This document shows, piece by piece, positions 1-5,865 of a stretch of 8,427 bases of DNA (within the stretch, counting starts at the first letter, position 1; each line of letters starts with the position of its first letter). The notes under the pieces were generated by a model. It was given only the letters and a program-made list of their open reading frames with translations, was not told where the DNA came from and made no database searches. The DNA is from Pseudomonadota bacterium (lineage in GTDB: Bacteria; Pseudomonadota; Alphaproteobacteria; Sphingomonadales; Sphingomonadaceae). Made by a program: the position numbers and the translations under genes. The stretch is from NCBI GenBank assembly GCA_963205285.1, contig CAUJJQ010000159.1, forward strand, positions 1 through 8,427. The letters are read 5' to 3'.

Positions 1-80
1 GCAATGGCTGGCACCGCGCAAAAATGCGCCATATGCGGCCCATATCCCGCAAAATTGGCGCGCACGCGGCGCAGGGACAG

Positions 81-109
81 TTGACTTTGCCCGCGCCGCA
101 GCTTAGGGG
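81..109 (+). promoter_or_regulatory. Putative housekeeping promoter upstream of rpmJ
   Basis: TTGACTT at 81-87 is followed after 13 bases by GCTTAGGG at 101-108. This resembles the Caulobacter vegetative promoter layout (TTGACGS, 10-14 bases, GCTANAWC), although the -10 half is a weak match. It would give a leader of roughly 105 bases before rpmJ. That leader holds a small hairpin with arms GTCCG (147-151) and CGGAC (155-159). The TTGACA at 192-197 sits too close to the start codon to be the -35 box. The call is moderate to low because it rests on motif reading alone. Confidence 0.4.
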
Positions 110-223
110 CGCGCCTTCATTTCCAACGCTTGCCGTTTGTATCGCCGTCCGCTGCGGACAGGGTCGGGACGATGGTGGGTGAACCGCTATTTTGACAATT
201 TGATTTAGACAAAGGGTGACCCG

Positions 224-349
224 ATGAAAATCCGCAACAGCCTGAAATCGCTGAAAGACCGGCACCGCGACAACCGCGTAATCCGCCGTCGCGGGCGCAC
301 CTATGTCATCAACAAGACCAACCGCCGGTTCAAGGCGCGCCAGGGCTGA
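224..349 (+). CDS. rpmJ: 50S ribosomal protein L36 (bL36, cysteine-free form)
   Basis: The 41-residue product begins [17 protein letters not shown] and ends [12 protein letters not shown], with the usual basic bL36 pattern including a central [12 protein letters not shown]. bL36 is a small component of the large ribosomal subunit that binds 23S rRNA. The zinc-ribbon cysteines of the C+ form are absent, so this is the zinc-independent C- form that alphaproteobacteria commonly carry as their L36. An AAAGGG Shine-Dalgarno (211-216) lies 7 bases before the ATG. The gene stands alone: no other ribosomal gene is in view, and a strong terminator follows about 60 bases after its stop. Its length is normal for the family and nothing is broken. 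Confidence 0.95.
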   Translation: MKIRNSLKSLKDRHRDNRVIRRRGRTYVINKTNRRFKARQG

Positions 350-411
350 TCCAGCTCGGCGGACGTTATTGCGCCTGCGCGCGCGACGTCGCACCGCGAA
401 TCGCAAAAATC

Positions 412-448
412 AAAGGCCGCCCATTTTTGAGGCGGCCTTTTTTGTTTT
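412..448 (+). terminator. Intrinsic terminator between rpmJ and the convergent peptidase gene
   Basis: A perfect 10-bp stem (AAAGGCCGCC at 412-421 with GGCGGCCTTT at 431-440) encloses a 9-base loop and runs into TTTTTTGTTTT. This is a textbook rho-independent terminator for rpmJ. Read on the minus strand the same stem ends in CTTTGATTTTT, so it can also stop transcripts of the peptidase gene, whose stop codon is at 470. It is therefore probably a shared bidirectional terminator. Confidence 0.9.
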
Positions 449-469
449 ATCTCGCACGGACGACGCCGG

Positions 470-2548
470 TTAAACCCCCATATGGTGGAACAAAAACGCC
501 ATTTCCTCTGCATCTTCGGTCAGCGAATCGAACCGTCCCGACTTGCCGCCATGGCCTGCGCCCATATTTGTTTTGAGGATTAGGGCGGCTTCCCCCGTCT
601 TGGTTGCGCGCAGCCGCGCCACCCATTTGGCTGGTTCCCAATAGGTGACGCGCGGGTCGTTGAGCCCGGCGGTGACCATGATCGGCGGGTAATCGCGCGC
701 CGCCACATTATCATAGGGGCTGTAGCTGGCGATGAGGTCATAGGCCGCCACATCCTCTATCGGGTTGCCCCATTCGCCCCATTCTCCCGGCGTCAGCGGC
801 AAGGACGCATCGAGCATGGTATGGAGCACATCGACAAAGGGGACATGCGCCACCGCCGCACCGAACAGCCCGGGTGCCATGTTGAGCACCGCGCCGACCA
901 ATTCGCCCCCTGCGCTGCCGCCGGAGATGGATATGCGCTCCGCACGCGTCCAGCCCGCTGCCACCAGCCCCTCTGCCACGTCGATAAAATCTTCGAACGT
1001 GTGCATCCGCGCTTCGCGCTTGCCCGACAAATACCAATGCCGGCCCAGATCATCCCCGCCCCTTATATGCGCGATGGCATAGACATAGCCCCTGTCGAGC
1101 ATCGATAGGCGGTTGGTCGAAAAACCGGGCGGAATGGCGATACCATAAGCGCCATAGCCATAAAGGTGGAGCGGGTTGCCCCCCGCCGCATCACGCTTGT
1201 CGCGCCGCCAGACCAGCGACACCGGCACCATCACCCCATCGCGCGCGGGAAGCATCAACCGCTCGGTCGCATAGAGGCTGGCATCATAGCCCGATGGCAC
1301 TTCCTGCACCTTGCGCAGCGTCAATTCGCGCGATGCCACATCATAATCATAAACACTGCCCGGCGTGACCATCGATTCATAGCCCAAGCGCAGCACGCCC
1401 GTTTGATATTCGGGGTTTTCGCCGAGCGCGACATCATAGCTCGCCTCTGCAAAGCCGATGCGTTCGATGCGCGCCGGGTCGTCATAATAACGGATTTCAA
1501 TATAATCCAACCCGTCCTCACGCCCGTCCACCACGTAAAAATCGGCAAAACAGGTAACGCCGGTCAGATATATTTTGTCCGACCCCGCGATCAATTCCTG
1601 CCAATCGCCCGGCGCATCGACGCTGGCTGTCACCAGCCGGAAATTGGGGTGGGCATCGTTGGTGAGGATGAATAGCTGCCCGTCATGTTCGTCCACATCA
1701 TATTCGACGCCGGTGCGCCGCGCGGCGATCAGCAGCGGCTCGGTCAGGGGGTTGTCGGCGGGGAGCAGGCGTATCTCACTCGTTTCATGATCGCCCGTCA
1801 CCAACAGCAGATGCGTTTCGCTCTGCGTCGTCGAAACATCGATGCGAAAGCCGTCATCCGCCTCCTTCAAAAGCAGGACATCCTTGGCCGGGTCATCGCC
1901 CAGCCGGTGGCACATCGCGCGGTCGGTGCGCCATTGCGCATTGGCAAGGCCATAGAGGATCATCGTCGAATCGGCGCTCCACGCAATCGACGATAAAGTG
2001 TCGGGGATGACTTCATCGAGCAGCGCGCCCGACGCCAAATCGCGGACATATAGGGTGAAGCGTTCCGACCCGTCGCGGTCGGTGGCAAAAGCAAGGTAGC
2101 GTCCGTCGGGACTGACCGATAGCGCGCCGAGCCGGAAATATTTGGCATCGGCAGCCAGTGCGGGCTCATCCAAAATACATTGCACATCGCTGCCGTCGAG
2201 CGCTGAACGCCACCATGTGCGATATTGCGCGCCCACGGCAAATTCGCGCCAGTAAAGATATTGCCCCTCCCGCGCAGGGACGCTCTTGTCCGCTTCCTTT
2301 ATCCGCCCCTTCAGCTCGGCATAGATGGTATCGACCGCGCCTTGGAGCGGCGCCATCTGCGCGGCAAACCAGGCGTTTTCCGCCTCCAGATGGGTGAGGA
2401 TTTCACTGTCGTTGACCAATGGATAATCCCCATCGCGCAGCCAGCCATAATCATCGGTGAGCGTGCGGCCATGGTGCTGGACGCTTTGAGGGCGTTTTTC
2501 GGCGACAGGCGGGGTGGCGGGGGCGGCGGGCATATCAATCTGGCTCAT
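470..2548 (-). CDS. S9A-family serine peptidase, oligopeptidase B-like
   Basis: The product has about 692 residues when started at MSQIDMPAAP (ATG at 2548-2546). It is a cytosolic oligopeptidase that trims short peptides; no signal peptide is seen. A seven-bladed propeller is expected at about 70-410 and an alpha/beta-hydrolase domain at about 411-692. The catalytic triad is Ser545 in SGGSAGG, Asp631 in GLNDPRV and His666 in GAGHGG, matching the spacing of E. coli PtrB (Ser532, Asp617, His652). The frame stays open to 2731, but that longer start would overlap the divergent aminopeptidase coding region and adds residues unlike the family, so I reject it. An internal ATG at 2533 is a second option. 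Of the acidic pocket residues that give PtrB its basic-residue preference, only Glu576 is kept (Glu589). The equivalent of Glu578 is Gly591, and those of Asp460 and Asp462 are Pro473 and Gly475, so specificity may differ. Confidence 0.9.
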   Translation of the reverse strand: MSQIDMPAAPATPPVAEKRPQSVQHHGRTLTDDYGWLRDGDYPLVNDSEILTHLEAENAWFAAQMAPLQGAVDTIYAELKGRIKEADKSVPAREGQYLYWREFAVGAQYRTWWRSALDGSDVQCILDEPALAADAKYFRLGALSVSPDGRYLAFATDRDGSERFTLYVRDLASGALLDEVIPDTLSSIAWSADSTMILYGLANAQWRTDRAMCHRLGDDPAKDVLLLKEADDGFRIDVSTTQSETHLLLVTGDHETSEIRLLPADNPLTEPLLIAARRTGVEYDVDEHDGQLFILTNDAHPNFRLVTASVDAPGDWQELIAGSDKIYLTGVTCFADFYVVDGREDGLDYIEIRYYDDPARIERIGFAEASYDVALGENPEYQTGVLRLGYESMVTPGSVYDYDVASRELTLRKVQEVPSGYDASLYATERLMLPARDGVMVPVSLVWRRDKRDAAGGNPLHLYGYGAYGIAIPPGFSTNRLSMLDRGYVYAIAHIRGGDDLGRHWYLSGKREARMHTFEDFIDVAEGLVAAGWTRAERISISGGSAGGELVGAVLNMAPGLFGAAVAHVPFVDVLHTMLDASLPLTPGEWGEWGNPIEDVAAYDLIASYSPYDNVAARDYPPIMVTAGLNDPRVTYWEPAKWVARLRATKTGEAALILKTNMGAGHGGKSGRFDSLTEDAEEMAFLFHHMGV

Positions 2549-2594
2549 CCCCTGCCCATAAGCAAAAAGCGCGGCGGGGGAATAGGCAAGATGA

Positions 2595-2631
2595 TTGGCG
2601 TCGGCGGCGTTAGCGATTATAGCGGCGCGCA
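2595..2631 (+). promoter_or_regulatory. Putative promoter giving a leaderless aminopeptidase mRNA
   Basis: TTGGCG (2595-2600), a 17-base spacer and TATAGC (2618-2623) form a plausible vegetative promoter. Its expected transcription start, 7-8 bases past the -10 box, falls on the ATG at 2631. No Shine-Dalgarno sequence is visible before that ATG, which fits a leaderless transcript. The whole divergent gap to the peptidase start is only 82 bases. No convincing promoter for the minus-strand peptidase was seen in it. Confidence 0.45.
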
Positions 2632-4472
2632 TGAACATGCCCGCACCTGCATCACTCCTCCCCCAACAGAAATTGGAAGGGCTGCGCAGCGCGTTAAAAA
2701 CGCGCGGCGTGGATGGTTTCATCGTCCCCATCTGCGATGAGCATATGAGCGAATATGTCGGTGCCTATGCGCTGCGTTTGCAATGGCTCACCGGCTTTAA
2801 CGGCAGCGCGGGAACGGGCGTAGTCCTGGCCGACAAAGCGGCAATCGCGGTTGACGGGCGCTATGAGTTACAGGTGCGCGCGCAGGTGCCGGGCGCGCTT
2901 TACACCCATCTCGACATTCCAAAGGATAGTCTGGGCCGCTGGATCGCCGAAAATGCCGCATCGGGCGCGCGCATCGGTTATGACCCATGGCTGCACGACG
3001 AACGCTGGCTGGCCGCAATGGGCAAATTGCTGGGTGACCGCGAAATTACGCTCGTCCCCGTCACCCCCAACCCCATCGATAGCGTCTGGCACGACCAGCC
3101 GGTGCCGAGCGAGGCGCAGGCATTTGTGATGACGGACGCGGCGGCGGGGCGGTCGTCGGCCGACAAACGCGGGCAGATTATCGACTGGCTCAAGGAAAAA
3201 CGGCTCGATGCGACGGTGATGACCGCGCTCGATTCGATCAGCTGGACCTTCAACATTCGCGGGGCTGACGTGTCGCGCACCCCCGTCGCGCTTGCCTTTG
3301 CATTGCTCCATGCCGATGGCACGACCGAATTATTCATCGACGATGCCAAATTGACCCCCGAAGTGCGTGCGCATCTGGGCAATGCAGTGCGCACCGCGCC
3401 CCGTTTCGACATCGTCACCTCACTCGACACGCTGGCGGGCAAACGGGTGGCGGTTGACCCCGAACGCACCGTCACCGCGATTATCGACCGGCTTGAAAAA
3501 GCGGGCGCGATTTTGGTGCGCGAACGCGACCCTGCTGTGCTGGCCAAAGCGATTAAAAATCCGGTCGAAATCGCGGGCATGAAGGCCGCCCATGTGCGCG
3601 ACGGCGCGGCGGTGACGCGCTTCGTACGCTGGGTTGAAAGCGAAGGCCCCAAGGGCGAGCTCGACGAATTGGGCGCGGCCGCCAAATTGCTCGACCTGCG
3701 CCGCGAAGCGGGGGAGGCTGATGGTAAGCCGTTGATCGACCTCAGCTTTGACACCATCACCGGGGCTGGCCCCAATGGCGCGCTGATGCATTACCGGGTC
3801 AATGAAGAAACCAACCGCCGCCTCGACATGAACAACCTATATCTGTGCGATTCGGGCGGCCAATATGGCGATGGCACCACCGATATCACCCGCACCGTCG
3901 CGGTCGGCCAGCCGAGCGAGGAAATGCGCCGCCGCTTTACGCAGGTGCTGCAGGGGCATATCGCCATCGCCACCGCGCGCTTTCCGCAGGGGACGCGCGG
4001 TTGCCAGATTGACGCCTTTGCCCGCATGTTCCTGTGGGCCGACGGGGTCGATTATGGCCATGGCACCGGCCATGGCGTCGGCCATTTCCTTGCCGTCCAT
4101 GAAGGGCCGCAGCGCATCGCCAAGCCGGCGGGAGGACAGGCGGGCACCGATGAACCTTTGCGCGCGGGGATGATCCTGTCCAACGAACCGGGCTATTACA
4201 AGCCGGGGCATTTTGGCATCCGCATCGAAAATCTGGTTGTCGTCGTCGATGTCGAAATTGCTGGGGCCGAAGCGCCGATGCTCGGTTTTGAAACCATCAC
4301 CTTTGCGCCGCTCGACCGCAGTCTCATCGACACCTCGATCCTCTCGGAGCGGGAGATTCACTGGGTCGATCAATATCATGCCGACGTGATGGACCGGCTC
4401 GGCCCCATGTTATCGAGCGATGAGCGCGGCTGGCTGGCCCATGCGTGCCGCCCGCTGCGCGCCGGGGCCTGA
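2631..4472 (+). CDS. Xaa-Pro aminopeptidase (aminopeptidase P, M24B family)
   Basis: The product is about 613 residues from MNMPAPASLL. It removes N-terminal residues that precede proline and probably acts in the cytoplasm as a dinuclear metal enzyme. Its length and layout match the long, eukaryote-like three-domain type. There is a creatinase-like N-terminal domain (about 10-140), a second one (about 150-305), the pita-bread catalytic domain (about 310-540) and a C-terminal M24_C extension. The metal ligands are visible as Asp407 in LCDSGG, Asp418 in TTDITRT, His481 in GTGHGVGH, Glu519 in SNEPGYY and Glu533 in RIEN; the conserved VHEGP histidine is His490. A second in-frame ATG at 2637 is an equally good start, while the upstream TTG at 2595 lies inside the likely promoter. 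A thioesterase gene follows 7 bases after the stop. With the divergent oligopeptidase this makes a peptide-degradation pair. Confidence 0.93.
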   Translation: MNMPAPASLLPQQKLEGLRSALKTRGVDGFIVPICDEHMSEYVGAYALRLQWLTGFNGSAGTGVVLADKAAIAVDGRYELQVRAQVPGALYTHLDIPKDSLGRWIAENAASGARIGYDPWLHDERWLAAMGKLLGDREITLVPVTPNPIDSVWHDQPVPSEAQAFVMTDAAAGRSSADKRGQIIDWLKEKRLDATVMTALDSISWTFNIRGADVSRTPVALAFALLHADGTTELFIDDAKLTPEVRAHLGNAVRTAPRFDIVTSLDTLAGKRVAVDPERTVTAIIDRLEKAGAILVRERDPAVLAKAIKNPVEIAGMKAAHVRDGAAVTRFVRWVESEGPKGELDELGAAAKLLDLRREAGEADGKPLIDLSFDTITGAGPNGALMHYRVNEETNRRLDMNNLYLCDSGGQYGDGTTDITRTVAVGQPSEEMRRRFTQVLQGHIAIATARFPQGTRGCQIDAFARMFLWADGVDYGHGTGHGVGHFLAVHEGPQRIAKPAGGQAGTDEPLRAGMILSNEPGYYKPGHFGIRIENLVVVVDVEIAGAEAPMLGFETITFAPLDRSLIDTSILSEREIHWVDQYHADVMDRLGPMLSSDERGWLAHACRPLRAGA

Positions 4473-4479
4473 TGCAGCT

Positions 4480-4935
4480 ATGAACCGCGACTGGTGGCAG
4501 GTGGGCCGCGCCGATTTTGCGCATAGCCATGATATCCGCGTCCGTTTCAACGAAGTGGACCCGCAAAGCATCGTCTTTAACGGCAATTATCTGATTTACG
4601 CCGATATTGCGGTGACCGAATTTTTCCGTGCGATGGGCAATGGCCAGCCGGGCGGTTTTTTCGCCCAATATGGCACCGACATTGTCGTGGTGAATGCGGA
4701 GGTGGACTATCACGCATCCGCCCGATTGGATGAGGTGGTGAGCCTCGCGGCGCGCATCGCGCGTTTTGGCCGCACCAGTTTCACTATCCATGTCGCGATT
4801 TTCCGGGGCGATGAACGGCTAACCGACATGGCGCTAACCTATGCGCATGTCGAACTCGACCATAGCAAGGCGGTGCCGCTGCCCGGCAGCTTCATCGCCG
4901 ATGTGCGGGATTTTCAGCCCAAAGCGCCGGATTAG
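4480..4935 (+). CDS. Acyl-CoA thioesterase, hotdog fold (4HBT/YbgC-like)
   Basis: The product is 151 residues from MNRDWWQVGR, a standard length for single-domain hotdog thioesterases, which hydrolyse acyl-CoA thioesters in the cytoplasm. The signature is VRFNEVDPQSIVFNGNYL at 21-38. Asp27 sits at the position of the catalytic aspartate of 4-hydroxybenzoyl-CoA thioesterase, followed by the long hotdog helix (YADIAVTEFFRAMG). The rest reads as alternating strands, with VDYHASARLDEVVSL and TSFTIHVAIFRGDERL typical of the family. The frame is open upstream to 4420, but the ATG at 4480 begins just 7 bases after the aminopeptidase stop and needs no overlap. No strong Shine-Dalgarno is seen, so translation is probably coupled to the upstream gene. 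The substrate cannot be told from sequence. Confidence 0.88.
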   Translation: MNRDWWQVGRADFAHSHDIRVRFNEVDPQSIVFNGNYLIYADIAVTEFFRAMGNGQPGGFFAQYGTDIVVVNAEVDYHASARLDEVVSLAARIARFGRTSFTIHVAIFRGDERLTDMALTYAHVELDHSKAVPLPGSFIADVRDFQPKAPD

Positions 4936-4996
4936 GGCGTCGCCATGGTTTACAAGGTGCATCGGCGCACAGGGTTACATTCAATATAGGACATGC

Positions 4997-5034
4997 CCAC
5001 CCCCACACCTCCCGTAAACGGGAAGGGGGGGTGG
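4997..5034. repeat. Imperfect GC-rich hairpin, REP-like or terminator-like
   Basis: The outer arms CCACCCCC (4997-5004) and GGGGGTGG (5027-5034) pair perfectly. The inner arms CCT/AGG and CCCG/CGGG close on a TAAA loop, with an ACA bulge and one unpaired A. It lies downstream of both the thioesterase (+) and the tRNA-Cys (-), so it could end both transcripts. There is no T-run on either side, so ordinary intrinsic termination is doubtful. Short palindromes of this CTCCCG-CGGGAG type are, from memory, common between sphingomonad genes. The right arm overlaps the duplicated tRNA end described separately. Confidence 0.45.
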
Positions 5035-5056
5035 AGGCCCGAGCCGGAATCGAACC
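5026..5056 (-). repeat. Duplicated 3' end of tRNA-Cys (31-bp direct repeat, copy 1)
   Basis: These 31 bases are identical to 5113-5143. They cover six flanking G (C on the tRNA strand), the CCA end, the acceptor 3' strand and the T-arm through the loop of tRNA-Cys. There is no 5' half here, so it is a tRNA fragment and not a gene. A tRNA 3' end copied downstream of an intact tRNA is the footprint left by integrases that use tRNA genes as attachment sites. The two copies are only 87 bases apart, so any element would be gone or reduced to a scar. Confidence 0.75.
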
Positions 5057-5058
5057 CC

Positions 5059-5082
5059 GCCGGATCGGCCAGCCGATCCGGC
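5059..5082. repeat. Perfect 10-bp inverted repeat inside the tRNA-repeat interval
   Basis: GCCGGATCGG (5059-5068) and CCGATCCGGC (5073-5082) are perfect complements around a CCAG loop. The palindrome lies in the 56 bases between the two tRNA-Cys end copies. It is not part of any tRNA cloverleaf I could build. It could be a recombination or protein-binding site, a transcription stop for the tRNA without a T-run, or a small repeat. Confidence 0.5.
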
Positions 5083-5118
5083 CACAGATGTTAGCCGGTT
5101 CGATAACTATGTGGGGGG

Positions 5119-5192
5119 TGGAGGCCCGAGCCGGAATCGAACCGGCGTCCAAGGATTTGCAGTCCTCTGCGTCACCACTCCGCCATCGGGCC
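5119..5192 (-). tRNA. tRNA-Cys (GCA)
   Basis: On the minus strand this is a 74-base cloverleaf. The acceptor is GGCCCGA paired with TCGGGCC, the discriminator is U73 (the identity base of tRNA-Cys) and CCA is encoded. The anticodon loop CTGCAAA carries GCA and is closed by a five-pair stem with one G-U. The T-arm is GCCGG, TTCGATT, CCGGC. It decodes UGC and UGU. All arms are intact, so it should be functional. A 31-bp copy of its 3' end lies 87 bases further on, and a likely promoter lies about 70 bases upstream on its strand. Confidence 0.96.
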
Positions 5193-5237
5193 ATCCATGT
5201 GGTAAGGCGCGCCGCCTAACCGGTTGCGATGCATTTG

Positions 5238-5266
5238 GCAAGGCGCAGCGCACCAAAAACCGTCAA
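5238..5266 (-). promoter_or_regulatory. Putative promoter of tRNA-Cys
   Basis: On the minus strand TTGACGG (5266-5260) matches the alphaproteobacterial -35 consensus TTGACGS exactly. The -10 region about CTTGCC (5243-5238) is weak. A start near 5230 would leave a precursor leader of about 40 bases before the tRNA at 5192. The rest of the stretch 5193-5321 shows no gene. Confidence 0.4.
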
Positions 5267-5324
5267 TAATCGGTTCGCTTTTGCAACGCGCGCGATAACA
5301 GGATAAGGGCGATATGCCGCCTTG

Positions 5325-5364
5325 CTGTATTAGTCTTGCAATACAGATGTAACTCGTTTAGATT
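5325..5364 (+). promoter_or_regulatory. Promoter overlapped by a 22-bp palindromic operator candidate
   Basis: A promoter is formed by TTGCAA (5336-5341), a 17-base spacer and TAGATT (5359-5364), placing the start about 20 bases before the ATG at 5393. A palindrome, CTGTATT (5325-5331), eight bases, AATACAG (5340-5346), covers the -35 box. Such a dyad is the size bound by TetR-type or other dimeric repressors. In alphaproteobacteria the methyltransferase gene often precedes a TolC-like efflux gene (from memory), which would make control by an efflux repressor reasonable. The regulator itself is not in the window. Confidence 0.5.
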
Positions 5365-5392
5365 CGCCCCAGTTCAGGAAATTGATAAGAAC

Positions 5393-5863
5393 ATGACCGC
5401 GCCTTCCCCCAACGCCCCGACCAACACCCTTTCGCCCGACGAAGCGATGCTGTGCCGCGCGATGATCGACACGCAATTGCGCCCCAATGGCGTCACAAAT
5501 GGCGCGCTGATCGGGGCGATTGCGGCAGTGCGGCGCGGTGATTTTGTCGCTGCCGGTCAGCTATCCGCCGCCTATGCCGACCGCGCGGTGCCGCTGTCTG
5601 GCGCGCGCGCGCTCAGCCCGGTGCTCACCACCGCACGGCTGTTGCAGGCGGCCGGTGCCCGATCGATCGATGCCGCCGTCACCCACGCGCTGTTCACGCC
5701 CCAGGCACTGGACATGCTGCGTGCCAGCGGTGTGGGCGAAGTCTGGAGCACCGACTGCATCAACCATCCGAGCAACGCAGTGGCGATGGCCCCGCTGCTG
5801 GCCCAGGCCCTTCGCGACATCAGCGCCGGCAGTGCGCCCGGCCGGCCGGGTCTTTCCGGCTGA
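5393..5863 (+). CDS. Chimeric ORF: isoaspartate methyltransferase N-terminus joined to PRPP-synthetase-like C-terminus
   Basis: The frame reads 156 residues from MTAPSPNAPT; AGGAA at 5376-5380 lies 12 bases before the ATG. Residues 14-80 (EDEAM-like start, AMIDTQLRPNGV, RRGDFVAAGQ, YADRAVPLSGARAL) match the beginning of alphaproteobacterial protein-L-isoaspartate O-methyltransferases. In those proteins a Rossmann fold with a SAM-binding glycine loop should follow. Here it does not. From about residue 88 the text (GARSIDAAVTHALF, VGEVWSTDCINH, APLLAQALRDI) is instead the end of a ribose-phosphate pyrophosphokinase-like protein. ARLLQAAG (81-88, bases 5633-5656) suits both families and marks the join. 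Codon use changes at the same place. Neither half can be catalytic: the methyltransferase lacks its SAM site and the kinase-like part lacks its N-terminal domain. I read it as two truncated genes fused in frame, most likely an assembly or recombination join. Confidence 0.8.
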   Translation: MTAPSPNAPTNTLSPDEAMLCRAMIDTQLRPNGVTNGALIGAIAAVRRGDFVAAGQLSAAYADRAVPLSGARALSPVLTTARLLQAAGARSIDAAVTHALFTPQALDMLRASGVGEVWSTDCINHPSNAVAMAPLLAQALRDISAGSAPGRPGLSG

Positions 5864-5865
5864 TA

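Noticed and set aside
1..43. Possible start of a minus-strand gene (ATG at 43-41 or at 32-30) running off the left edge
   Set aside because: Only 10-14 codons are visible, with no recognisable protein sequence and no clear ribosome binding site.
192..197. TTGACA as the -35 box of rpmJ
   Set aside because: A -10 box 17 bases downstream would fall on the Shine-Dalgarno and start-codon region, and no such box is present.
2549..2731. 61-residue N-terminal extension of the oligopeptidase
   Set aside because: It overlaps the divergent aminopeptidase start and promoter and has no family resemblance. The shorter start gives normal length and correct triad spacing.
2978..3775. 265-residue minus-strand open frame inside the aminopeptidase gene
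   Set aside because: It is a shadow of GC-rich coding sequence, serine- and arginine-rich with no domain signature.
5032..5112. Second, degraded full tRNA gene next to tRNA-Cys
   Set aside because: Only the T-loop-to-CCA part is present. No 5' acceptor strand or anticodon arm could be built from the upstream bases.
5031..5219. Open frame reading EARAGIEP twice across the tRNA region
   Set aside because: This is a translation of tRNA-Cys sequence and its duplicated end, a well-known spurious protein.
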